From Aureobasidium sp. EXF-3400 (Eukaryota > Ascomycota > Dothideomycetes > Dothideales > Saccotheciaceae), in assembly GCA_024195585.1 (NCBI GenBank), contig SWBL01000243.1, positions 1-64,000 of the forward strand: DNA of 64,000 nucleotides, read 5' to 3'. The notes beneath the pieces are model-generated. The model was not told the DNA's origin, made no database searches, and saw only the letters and a list, made by a program, of their open reading frames with translations. Below, one piece after another: positions 46,519 through 57,200 of this stretch (the first letter of the stretch is position 1; each line of letters opens with the position of its first letter). The position numbers and the translations under genes were made by a program.

Positions 46519-49500
46519 AGGTGTGTTGAGACGCACGCGTGACCGTCGTGCCGTCGAGTCACCCACTGCCGCTTATCATTAGCGAATTGCTCTCGAATTC
46601 TCGAAGGGCTGTACCAACTTTTGATATATCGGATCCCAAGAACAGAAGGGAACAAAGACAGAGTCAATGTTCCCAGGATATATGTATCACTCTCGTGGCA
46701 TGATCTGATGTAACATCCCGGAAACATGGCAGACACGAGGCAGCTGGACACAACACCATGGAAAGGGTTACTCCCGGTTGAACCATTCTCTACTCATGGC
46801 AGGAATCGTCGGGACAAGAAGACAGTCCACGGCTCCGGGTGTATCGTTCAGCTGTTGCTGACAATCACAAGCCAGCCTTGCTACTGATCTGGAACGCACT
46901 CTTACTCCTGTACACTTGACCTGGAAGTTACACTCTCGTGAAGCTCACGATCTTCTACTTGCAGATTCCAGAGCTGCCAGCTGTGATGGATGGTTATCGG
47001 AAGGCGAGTGAGTCTTGATCATTTACCTAATTCGTTTTCACTTCACGTGAAAAGAAGAGAATCGGACTTGCCCGAGCAGATCGCATCCTCGGTATCAGAA
47101 GCGACGGGACAGGGGTGCTGATTATCGCTGTGTACCGCCAAAGGCGTTGGCGCATATCAAGTGTACGCCACACTATCGCACGACAGCGACGACACATCTG
47201 GATGCCGAGCGAGGTCGCGAGGGAACGGCAGATAATCGAGACAATTGCAAGTGTTGTGTTCGGGGAATATGAAGCTGATTAGCATGGAAAAGCAAGTTAC
47301 ATGAACAGTGGTATCTGGGAGAGATGGGATTGCTGATTAGGGTAGCAGGATTGAGCCGAGAAAGAGGGGTTGCGGTGAGATTCATGGCGACGTGCATTAG
47401 GTCTATGCATGACAAGCTTGATGGCAAAGGTGTGCGATATGCACCCCCTCGAACCTGCGGTCGCCATTATGAAAACTACCGGTCTTGTGTGTATGTCTTT
47501 TGAGATCCGTGAATGCAAGATGGTGACCTCAGGGGAACGGAAACAAATGCTTTGGAGCTCTGTATTGTAGAAGCAGAATGACCAAAGCTCCAAACATTGA
47601 TGAATGTAGTCGACTAACATCGAAGACCTACAAACAATGGTATCCAGCTCTAGAAAACCACTCTGGCCATTGAAGAGATATCTCGGACGTCCCATGCTCT
47701 CTTAACCACCGAGGCGGACGAGATGTTTACATCGTTTTGTAGAGACAGGGTCAGCAGCCCAACATTGATTCTCAAGTCTTATTCAAATCTTAAACATCTG
47801 CTCTTGGTTCAAAGCTCCCGTCACTAGTGTAGCTGGTTTAGACGTCTTATAATGCTGCTATTGATGCTCGGCGTATAGTTCCAGAGTGTCTCTTGTCTTC
47901 TTGTGAGTCAAGCTATGCACAAAGTTGTTTGCCACATGCTCCACTACTGCCCTCATCATATTCCGGAGCTTCCTCGTCAAGTGTGTGTTATGTAAGAACT
48001 CCTATCGACTTGAGAGATGTGAAGCATCAGAAGGAGTTAGGAGGTGACATGTGTCAGAAGAGGATGATAATTCTGCCGAGCAAGAAAGAAACAATTGGGG
48101 GCCCAAATGAGGAGAAAGACGTCGTCTAGCAGAGAAGTAGGGACTTTTGTCTAGATTTAGAAAAGAAAGCGAACTTGTGCTAGATGAAGGATGCAGAGGA
48201 AGCAGATTTGTTTTGAAAGAGGACAACATGGCATACAAACCACAGCAGGAAGTGCGGGAAGCCCATTTCGATGCCTGGGAAATATGTATGCATACATGCA
48301 GGCACAACTTGACGCGGAGTTGCGACCGTTTTCCATGTGAGAGAGCCCAGCACTGGCAGAGACTCGCCAAGTGGCGTATGCTGGGCGCAGCTTACTCACG
48401 AGATAGCTGTGCAAGTCATCGCGAGGAAGTGTGTCCGCTGTTCGCACGATGACTTTCCATCGTTCGTGTAAGGCACTCTCTAGCAGTGTCACCACTTACA
48501 AAGTGCAGAAAGTCGGACTCTTGGAGTCAAGATGCCGAGACGGAAATAAAAATGACAAATGGATCATCGAGGATTGGTTATGCTTCACGTGCTTGGAGGC
48601 GGTAGCACGAATGTGTATGCCATGTTGGTGAATGCGAAAGCGAAATGCTATTCAACAACTCGGCCGAAGTCAGCCATGGGCCAAGTGTTCAGGTCAACGG
48701 TTAAACAAGAACTCTCGTGGCATCGCATCGCAACGCATCGCATACTGATCGCACTTCGAAGTGTGATCAGAAAACTTCAGAGGGAAGCTTGGAAAATTGT
48801 GAGCGAGGTAGATCCTCATTCTTGTCGGCCGTAATCCGGATACAAGAGTCTTGTGTGTTCGGATTCATCAAAGTTTGGTACCTTGGAAATATCGTTTATA
48901 CCGCAGCCAAGCTTCTTGGATTCTAGCAGTAAGTTCTGTTGGAGTGACGGAGCCACGCCCCAAGACGACACATGGTCTTGATGTCGCGAGTCAAAGGGAA
49001 AGTATTACCTGAGTAAGGGTCTTGGTATTGAAGGCGGAGCATTAAACCTTGGCTTGGTGGTCTCCGGATCAGAGTCGATGGTAGATCATCCGCGCGAGGC
49101 CGCGGCTGAGTCTATGAGTAGGAGGATGGAAAGAGATGCGACCGACATAAATCCTTCCAAGTTGTCTCAAAGTAGACGTAATGCCAAACTGACGCAAAAT
49201 GGGGGTTTCGAGTATAGGGCGTGGATAGGCGAGGACTATAGGAGCCTTGGGAGCTTACGTAGGTCAAAAGACGCCTAGAGGGCGACGCTGCCGGCTTTCC
49301 GTGAAAGACTGCTTTGCTCTGTCGTATCACAAACTTGCACTGAGTAACGGGCCAAGCGCTACAAGCCTTGGTAAATCTGGTGCGACACGACTCGAGCTCA
49401 GCTCAAGGCTCAGGACAAAGGGCGCAGGGGATTTGACCGAGCTTTGCACAATGAGCACATTGGCAGGCCTTGGAAGAGGCCGTATTGCGTGGAGGACGAG

Positions 49501-49952
49501 AAGCAGAGAGAACTGGGCGAGCACGAATTGATCAAACGTGCGGCTTGGCATCCGAGGGTCGCACCTGCCGTGGCAGCAGAAGCTGAAGCAGCGCTGGGTC
49601 TACCAAGACAGCGAAAAAGGTGAGTAGCTCCTGCTCTTGTGACGCGAGATTGGCATCACGACAAAGACAGTCATGGCGAATCAATAAAGATGCAAGAGCA
49701 TCGGCGACGACAGGTAGATCAGATGGAGACAAAACTCTGCCAAGGACATGCCCAGAAAGATGCCCAGGAACTTGGCTGCACTCGTTTCTGTTGGCATTTC
49801 CTTTGGCAAACATGTCAAAAGAAGCACCATGGCCGGCCATGCGTGACTGACATGAGTCCTCTATTTGAACGCCGCCTATAACAGTCCGTCGACCTTTGCG
49901 TGTTAACTGAGACCGCCTCGCATCCTGCACCTGCCCGGATTTAAGCTGGACA
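46519..49952. other. Gene-poor stretch, 3.4 kb
   Basis: Divergent space between the zinc-finger gene and the small membrane protein gene. Frames are short on all strands. A palindrome TTCACGTGAA with an E-box core lies at 47042-47051, and a short GCATC-type repeat at about 48721-48742. No transposon protein, terminal repeat or tRNA was seen. A 217-codon minus-strand frame at 49532-50185 overlaps the next gene in antisense and is not called. Confidence 0.45.
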
Positions 49953-50763
49953 ATGGCCGATCGCTCCTCATACCGGCATTCGAGTGCCTCGGATTCCGAC
50001 TCGCAACACACTTTCCACATCGCGCAAAATGCACCCTCAATACTGCCCAAACCACCGGCTCCTGCGGTCCTCCGAAACTCGTCAGGGGACCTGAACGAGA
50101 AGCAAGATAATGGCTTCGACCATGACCTCGAGAAGCAGGCCAACAAGTCGCCTCGCAGGACCCTAGACATGACCGAGCGATACAACCCTTATTCCAACCG
50201 CATCCCGTACGATCGGTCCAGCGTCTCTTCGGACGACAGCGATCATCTCGTAGAACATCTCGAGTCCAAGGCTATCAAGATACTGGTACGTACACCCACA
50301 TCGGTCTATTTGATTCCTTTCTTCCCATACTTACATCATGTCCCAGTTGTACCTCTCTGGTCCTTGTGTCTTGGTTTCCTTCCTTCTCTGTGTCTGGTCT
50401 TTGGTTATTACCTTCTTCACCGTCCTGACATATCCTCTACGACTCTTCTCTGCCTCTCGTCAACCACTGTCCAACGAGCTTCGCTCTCTTCTCGCGCGCT
50501 CAAACCGTGTCCAACTACGAGCAATCTACTCTTCCAACATCACTCAGGGAAAGAGCGTCTCGAGCCTGCTACTGGTTCACGCTCTCTCTCCATTTACCGC
50601 CATGGCCGTGTCTCTCAGCGCCTGGGCCGTTGCCATCTACTGGGTCTTCGCCGCCATGATCGGTGACCCTGACGGCACTGAAGGTGGCAACGACGGCAGA
50701 GCCACCGTACTTGGTCTTCGAGCCTACTGGGAGATGTGGCTTTGCAAGGCCATGGTCCAATAA
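49953..50763 (+). CDS. Small fungal membrane protein of unknown function
   Basis: Two exons, 49953-50285 and 50347-50763, with a 61-nt phase-0 intron (GTACGT..CAG), give 249 aa. The N-terminal 110 residues are polar and disordered, with Ser- and Asp-rich sequence (YDRSSVSSDDSDH). The second exon has two clear hydrophobic segments: one at about residues 112-140 (LVSFLLCVWSLVITFFTVLTYPL) and one at about 190-210 (AVSLSAWAVAIYWVFAAMIG). A polar loop with SNELRSLLARSNRVQLRAIYS separates them. The C-terminus is LRAYWEMWLCKAMVQ. I recognise the look of an uncharacterised mould family but can name no function. The frames and splice are consistent. Confidence 0.72.
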
Positions 50764-51418
50764 TCCTTGTTGGTCTGGTCCTTGTAACCTGCGACACGAC
50801 TCCCAACTTCTTCTTCTGGTCCAATGTTGCGGCCATTTTCTTCTATTGTGCTACCATCTAGGTTTTCAGATGAGTTTTTTTTTACAGTCTAGCAAGGTGT
50901 TGGAGGAGTTTTGCATTTTTTATGACCACGTTCCCGAACCCTGCGGGGGTTCAAACGATTACGACGACGAGGTTTATTCTCGACTTGCTTTTTTACCAGA
51001 ACTATACCAATCAGCGCAGCAACATTACAGTATTACTACCTTACTTCCAGTCTATATCTTCCCTTGTCTTTGTCTTTCTTCGTTCGACTTGCTAGAGTGG
51101 TCTTCCTGAACCGTGACTTCTTCTACTTCATGTCGGCTACTGGGATTTGGTGCTCTGCTGTACCGCCTTCTAACGTGTCGCATGCGAACCTAATCTTGCT
51201 CTCGCGGATAAGTCCTTAGCCACAACGTGCACGCAGAGAAACCACAACACGCAGACTGGCCTCTCAAAGCCGAGACCTAATATTTGCGACGATTCTCAGG
51301 AATTGCTTGAGAAATCAGTTGATGCGACGGCACCAAAGCGACAGTGATTCACATTGCTAAGAGATATATTGCGGTAAGCCGACATCGAGCTCATACCAAT
51401 ACCGGCATAGCTGGCCTA
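50764..51418. other. Intergenic region upstream of tRNA-Asp
   Basis: About 0.65 kb holding the 3' end of the small membrane protein gene. A T-run lies at about 50876-50884. No other feature. Confidence 0.4.
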
Positions 51419-51509
51419 TCTTCATTGGTCTAGTGGTCATGATTTCCGCTTGTCAAGAGTAAAATCTCGTCAAGCGCGGGAGACCAGGGTTCGATTCCCT
51501 GATGGAGAG
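51419..51509 (+). tRNA. tRNA-Asp (anticodon GTC) with a 19-nt intron
   Basis: The sequence folds as a complete cloverleaf. The acceptor stem is TCTTCAT/ATGGAGA with discriminator G. The D arm contains GGTCTAGTGGTCA. The anticodon stem is TCCGC/GCGGG. The T arm is CAGGG-TTCGATT-CCCTG. The anticodon GTC is at 51452-51454, with A37 after it and C38 at 51475, the residue methylated by DNMT2-type enzymes in tRNA-Asp. Between them lies a canonical-position intron (51456-51474). The A box and B box (GGTTCGATTCC) serve as internal pol III promoter elements, and T5 runs follow at 51517-51521 and 51525-51529. Confidence 0.93.
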
Positions 51510-51516
51510 CATCATG

Positions 51517-51529
51517 TTTTTGTCTTTTT
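51517..51529 (+). terminator. RNA polymerase III terminator of tRNA-Asp
   Basis: Two T5 runs separated by three bases, starting 8 nt after the mature 3' end of the tRNA, as expected for pol III termination. Confidence 0.8.
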
Positions 51530-52130
51530 GCAGACTACAATCTCAGAGAGCTATCCAGAGACTTAGTTTTGTTTGACGTGCCTGCTATTTACTCTAAACG
51601 TCTTGAGCAATGCGACACTATGCTTCTACGATCGCGAAATTCATGCCAATTTGCTTGTGTTCACATGATCTATACCAAGACCAGACCTCTTCTTGAAGCT
51701 TGAGCGGGCAATGGCGGACTTGAGCTCAGTCTGAGATGGAACGCGGGCAGAACAGATCTATAGTGTATTGTATGTGGTCCGAGGATACTCAGCGTGGCGA
51801 GTGGCGCGTGTGGATGGCATGTGGTGAGAAAAATATTCAGCGAGCAAGAGATTCTGCCAACACATCCTTAGATCCATAGTTGAGGTGTAAAAGACGACAG
51901 AGACGGCAGCGAGTTTTGCTCGATCAGTGATAAGATGAAAATGGAAACAATTTTGCTGGTAATTACGGATCCCAATCGTGGCTCTCAGACTGTAAATGCC
52001 TGTGCTGGTTTGCCGACAAGGGCATCATATCCCCAATAACGCCTGTTCGTAACATGTAGAGTTTATCCTTTCTATACTCCTTGCTTTTCAACTTCTGCTG
52101 CGGCGATGCTTGGACGATCTACCCGGCGAC
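51530..52130. other. Intergenic region, 0.6 kb
   Basis: Between the tRNA and the 3' end of the RTA1-like gene. No feature supported. Confidence 0.4.
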
Positions 52131-53138
52131 CTAGCGTCTCTCGACTTTGCTGAACGGTGTCGATGTTGATTGTGGGGGCGACTAGAATATTTGTAAGTAC
52201 AACTGCATCTCTGCCTAGCATCCTCATTGTAGTCTTACCTCAGAATGTCCACTTTCCATAGCGTAGAGTTGAGGATCGCTTCTGGCTGCAATATGTCCAT
52301 TTCCAAGCAGTTTGCTAGGATGCAGAACAAGGTATACAGCAGTAACCAAGAACATCAAAACAGAGTCGAAAACGTAGAGCATGAATTCGTGGGTGATGAT
52401 GAATCCATCATTGCCTTGAGCATACTCAACCACACGAATGAGGTTACGCACCAGAATGAGAGCGCTGCAGAAGTACATAGCGTACATATGCTTGCGCCAA
52501 CTCACCCTCGAGTCCACCGAAGCGCCCGTAGGAAGTTTGGTAATGCGAACATGAAAGAGCGCCGTAACAACCACAAAGAAGCCGAAAATGATAATTTGAA
52601 TAACCAGACCAGCAATAACGATGTTTTTCCCTAGATTGAAGGAGTCGAGGTTGCCAGTAGCTTGAATACCAGCACCGCCTGATTGAACGAAGAAGGAGAT
52701 TACGTCGCCAATGACAAAGACTTTGGTGAGCCATTTGGTGCGGATGATGGCGTATTCTTCGGCATCGAGGCGACGGATGATGCGGCCGAGTACCATGTAG
52801 ATTGAAGCGGCGTAGAGGGCGGGAGCAACAAGAAGTAACAGGCTTTGCATGATGTAGGGTCCGAGAGCTTCCTTGTTGGAATGAGAAATCGCACGACCGA
52901 CGTATCCTATGCATTCGACTGTATCGCATTAGCTCGCGCTGGACGAAAACGAGTTCAGATACTCACGAAGTACACCGATGGTGAATGCGATGAAGTAGCG
53001 AGCACGCAGCTTGAAGATATAGTAGACATGGCCAACAAAACCAAGTCCAAAGAGTACGACAAAGATGATGGCAGCCGCGATGGAAGGAGTGTAGTGATAG
53101 AAGACGAATTTGATCTCTCCAGCATCCGAATCTGACAT
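52131..53138 (-). CDS. RTA1-family seven-transmembrane protein
   Basis: Exons 53138-52967, 52918-52239 and probably 52181-52131 give about 300 aa; if the last intron is not used the frame stops at 52224. The protein begins MSDSDAGEIKFVFYHYTPS. It has seven hydrophobic segments, with the family landmarks ECIGYVGRAISHSNKEALGPYIMQS across the first splice, then LLLVAPALYAASIYMVLGRIIR, then TKVFVIGDVISFFVQSGGAG (the RTA1 signature) and a late RNLIRVVEYAQG. RTA1-like (lipid-translocating exporter, LTE) proteins of fungi include Rta1 (7-aminocholesterol resistance) and Rsb1 (sphingoid base export). They are plasma membrane or ER proteins, often stress-induced. The exact substrate here is unknown. 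Confidence 0.88.
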
Positions 53139-54293
53139 CTTGGGCGATTCGATAGATAGTATCTCTTGCAAGCGGTCCTGAAGCTGATCGTTTCGAAGAT
53201 GAGGGTGTTCGTGGAGGGAAGAGACGAGAGATGTGGAGACACAAGTATGATAGGAAAAGAGAGAAGGGCTAAGTAGACCTCTATATTATATGCTGCATCT
53301 TACATGTCCGCCTTACCGTAACAGCACTGCCTCTTGAATACGTACAAGTCGCAATCGAAATTGTTGATGACCGTAAACCGGTACGGTCGTATCCACCGTA
53401 TTGCGTAGGAAGGCCTTGCGCAATCGCGAAACATGACCTTTCATTGGTTACTTGAGGCTCTATGCCCTAAACCTGTCGGCGTGTCTTCCATGTATACGGT
53501 GATACGGTGCATCCGGTTTGCCCTATCGCAACCCTCGTTTGTCGGAATAAATATGATGGGGAGTTGAGGTGCAGATGGAGCGCTGGAGTGTTGCGACCGG
53601 ACAGGGCTTGGCAAAGTTGATTGTTCCTTCTTCAACCCTCGCTGGCTGCCATTCATAAATTGCACAATTATGCTCCACTAGGTACTTCTTCGAAAATCCA
53701 CACAGATAGAACAGGTCTATACAATACCAGTGCTTCACATTCGTGCTAGTCTGGGATGCCCACCTGACATCCAGTCAAAGTTCCTTACACCACTGTGTCG
53801 CCCGATAGAATTATGTATCCTGCACTTGCGACATTACTACACATCGCCAACGAGATAATAATTCATCTTCTAATCCATAACGACGCCCAGCACAAGGATT
53901 AAGTCTGAACGTACAGTTGAGAAAGCAGGCAGACATCGCATTTTTGCTAAAACAGAAGAAATAAAGCTAATAGTGAAAACTGCCATTTTATGTTCATTTC
54001 TCCCGTTGCTTTATCAGATACCATAGAACCCCCTTCTTTGAGTAGCAGAGAAAAGACACAAGTCCACAAACCTGCACGTTCGTTTCTTTGTTCTTTCCCT
54101 ATCACCAAATTCTCGGAGCCCAGGCAATGACAAAGTCAAGGTAAAACAGTGTAGGCAACCACGCGAGAAAACGACCATAGCGGAACTCCTGTCGCAGAAA
54201 AAGCAGGAAAGAGAAGAAAACAGAAACGCCTTTGAAAATGCGAGTATCGTCGATGTAAGAGATGTTTTTGATTGTATGCGGAGTCGAGGTCGT
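53139..54293. other. Intergenic region, about 1.15 kb
   Basis: Tandem space on the minus strand: promoter of the RTA1-like gene on the left and the 3' end of the HECT ligase gene on the right. A TATATTATAT stretch at about 53281-53290 lies some 145 bp upstream of the RTA1 ATG and may serve as a TATA element. No gene seen. Confidence 0.4.
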
Positions 54294-57200
54294 CTAGGCG
54301 AAACCAAAGTATTCGCTTCCTTGAGTCATGGCAGTGTACATCTGGTGTCTCAACTGCTCATAAGTCTCATATTCAGGAAGGTCAAGTTCTGTGCATCTTA
54401 AAGTTAGCATTCTATTCCACATACATCCAACGAGGGGAAAAACTTACGGTTGAAGCAAGTATGACTGCTAGGCAAACGGTCCTTGCTGCCATAATCACGA
54501 TGAATGTTGAACTTGGTAAAGCCATTCATACCCTCAAGCTCCTTGAAGCCGTTGAGTGGGACCTTCGAAGTTCCGGTCACGAATTGCAAAAGCTTGGCCT
54601 TCTCTTCCTTGTCGAAGCTGCGGACTGCACGCCAGAACCATTGGATTTGTGGAGAGGTTTGCTGGTAGTTGTGGTATTCGGCATTGTTCTTCCAGTCGTC
54701 GACGTCGATGTCGGGGAGACCTGAGATGAGAAGTTCGAGTTCTTGTTCGTTGAAGATTGAGACAAGCTCGGCGGGAATGATCTCGTGGAAGCCTGTTGAT
54801 ATGTGTTAGTAAAAGACGATAAACAATATGGTGGTCATGACTTACCCTTCAAGAAATGCTCAAGCTGCTCCTCGACTGACTTGATCAGACGATGCTCAAC
54901 AACCAGACGCACATACTCCTGCTTGTTCTCCTCGGTGACAGGAATGTCTCGACCGTTCTCTATGAGATCAACAGTCTCAGTCTCTCCGAATCTGTCAACC
55001 TCGACCGAGAATGTCTCGAAAGTGACATCGGTAATATCATTCTCGAGAATCCAACAGAGCGACTTGTAGTAGTCCAGATCCAGAGTCTCCATATCCTTGA
55101 GTGAAACTGGCTTGCCAAGGATACGTCTGTAAACGGCTCTGCTGAAATGACAATCCAAGACACGACCCTCGTACATGGCCTTTCCGATGATGCGACCAAC
55201 AAACTTGAAGAAGGTGAGATGTTCATCGTTGATGCCACTCATGGGGTTGGGGTGGAAGGTTGTTCTGTCGGAAGCGACAGGGTTAAACAGAGCATAGTCA
55301 GGGTTGAACATCTGTCTTGAGAGAGCTGCGAACCACTCTCTAGTAACACCACCAGCGTCGACACCCTCTTCGCCATGGAAGCGAATATTAAGCTTGCCAT
55401 ATTTGATCTCGTTGGGTGTCTTGAAGTAGAGGTTCTTGAAAGAGTCCAAGAAGATCTGTTCACGACGAATGTTGAGCTGCACCGAAGGATGAGCAATGCG
55501 CTCCTCAGCATTGCGAGTGTGCATTCTACGAGTGAAGTAGTTGCGCTTGTTGTCAAACTCGAGCACCTTGGAGTTCTTGGCCAAAACGTCGAATGTGCCG
55601 TTGAGAAGCTTGGGGTTGTTGCGAACAAGGTCATTGAGGATCTTGCGGTGCTCCTCGGTGAAAGAGAAGAAGAGCTTCTCAATGCGCGAGTCTGGTTGGG
55701 GAGTACCACTTGACAGTTCCTGTGAAGCAGCAAGGTTGGCCTCCTTGGAAGTAGTGTTCTTACAGACAACCATGAACGACTCGATCAAGGGCTGGAGGAT
55801 GGTAGCCACATTGTTCATGCTGCCACGTTCGCGAATAGCAGTCAAGCAGTCACTCAAGTTCGACCAGAGCTTGGCGAATGTCGATGTCTCGTAGAGTGTC
55901 GACAGCAGATCCTGGCGGGCCTTTGAGGGCGAGGCATCAGCTGAGGTGGATGCCTGAGATCCGGAGCGCTTGGGGTCGAAGAGGTAGTCGAGCGCAAGCA
56001 GCACACGCAACAGCTTGCTCTGGTGAGAGCTCGCTGGCGAGAAGTTGGCCAAAGCAATACCTTGGATATCAGTGCTAGTCTTAGCATTCTGAATCTGAGG
56101 AGCCAATTGTTGCAGATCAACAAGGACAGCATCGCCCAAGTCCTGGGCACGGTGTACAAGCTCCTTACCGAATGTGTCCTTGGCACCAGGAATAGCTGAG
56201 AGGTGGTTGATGATGTCGAGGGTACTCTGGAAGGTCTTTGCGTTGCACTCACGTGCAGCGATAATGTTGACGACCAAGCGGAGGTTTTCCTCAGGAACTT
56301 CAGGAGGAGTGAGATCCCTGTGCTTCTTCTTCTCTTCCGGCTTGGTAGCGGATTCTTGTGGTTTGTCGGCCTCGGCAGGAGCGTCAGTGGTAGCTGAAGT
56401 CTCGCCCTCGGTCATGGGGACATCGGTAGATGCACTGGCGATAGCCTCGGCAGCCTTGCCCTTCTCCTTCTCGGCGTCCTTTGCCTTTCTGAGAAGAATC
56501 TTCAGAGGCTCAGTAACGCGGATAAGCAGAGAGGCGAGAGCTTCCATAACAGAAGAGTTCTCAATGATAGACTTGCGGTCAAGGAGCGTGAGGAGTGCGT
56601 TGAGAGGATACTTGGCAGCCTTGCTCTCCTTGCCCTTACCCTTCTTCAGCGACTTGGCTCTCTGGCTGATGCTGGTCTCATGTTCTGAAAGGAAGAATGA
56701 GCTGACACGAGGGTTCTCGTTGGCCAGATGGGTTAGAGTCGAAAGACATTGCTGCACAATCATGAGGGGCGAGATATCTGTGCCAGGCGATGTAAATTGC
56801 GAGCCAGTCAAACTGCGCTTGAGAGGCTGTGGTGTCTTTTGTCCAGACATCTGCTTGGCACGGAGGGTGAGGTGAGCAAAGCTCTTCTCCAAAGCATTGG
56901 CATCGGAGCTTCCATCTTGTAGAATGGAGAGAAGGACACTGATAACCTCGGCGCGGTTCTGGGTATTCTTGCAGATGTCTGACAAGATTGCCTGCATTGT
57001 GGTGCGTGCGCTGTCTTGCATGGCGACGAACATCAATCTCAGGAGGGTAGCCACGCCAGATTTATCGAGCATCTGAATAACAGGTCTGCGGACGCGCTGC
57101 TCTTCGGGTTCGGGAGCTTCCTGTTCATCTTGAGGACGATCGCTCTCGCGTCTTTCACGGGCGCTACCACGGTGACGTTCGATTCTGCCCAGAAGATTGC

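Noticed and set aside
49532..50185. 217-codon minus-strand frame
   Set aside because: It lies partly antisense to the first exon of the small membrane protein gene; its sequence is a Ser/Arg/Cys mix with no domain, and the plus-strand gene has consistent splicing.
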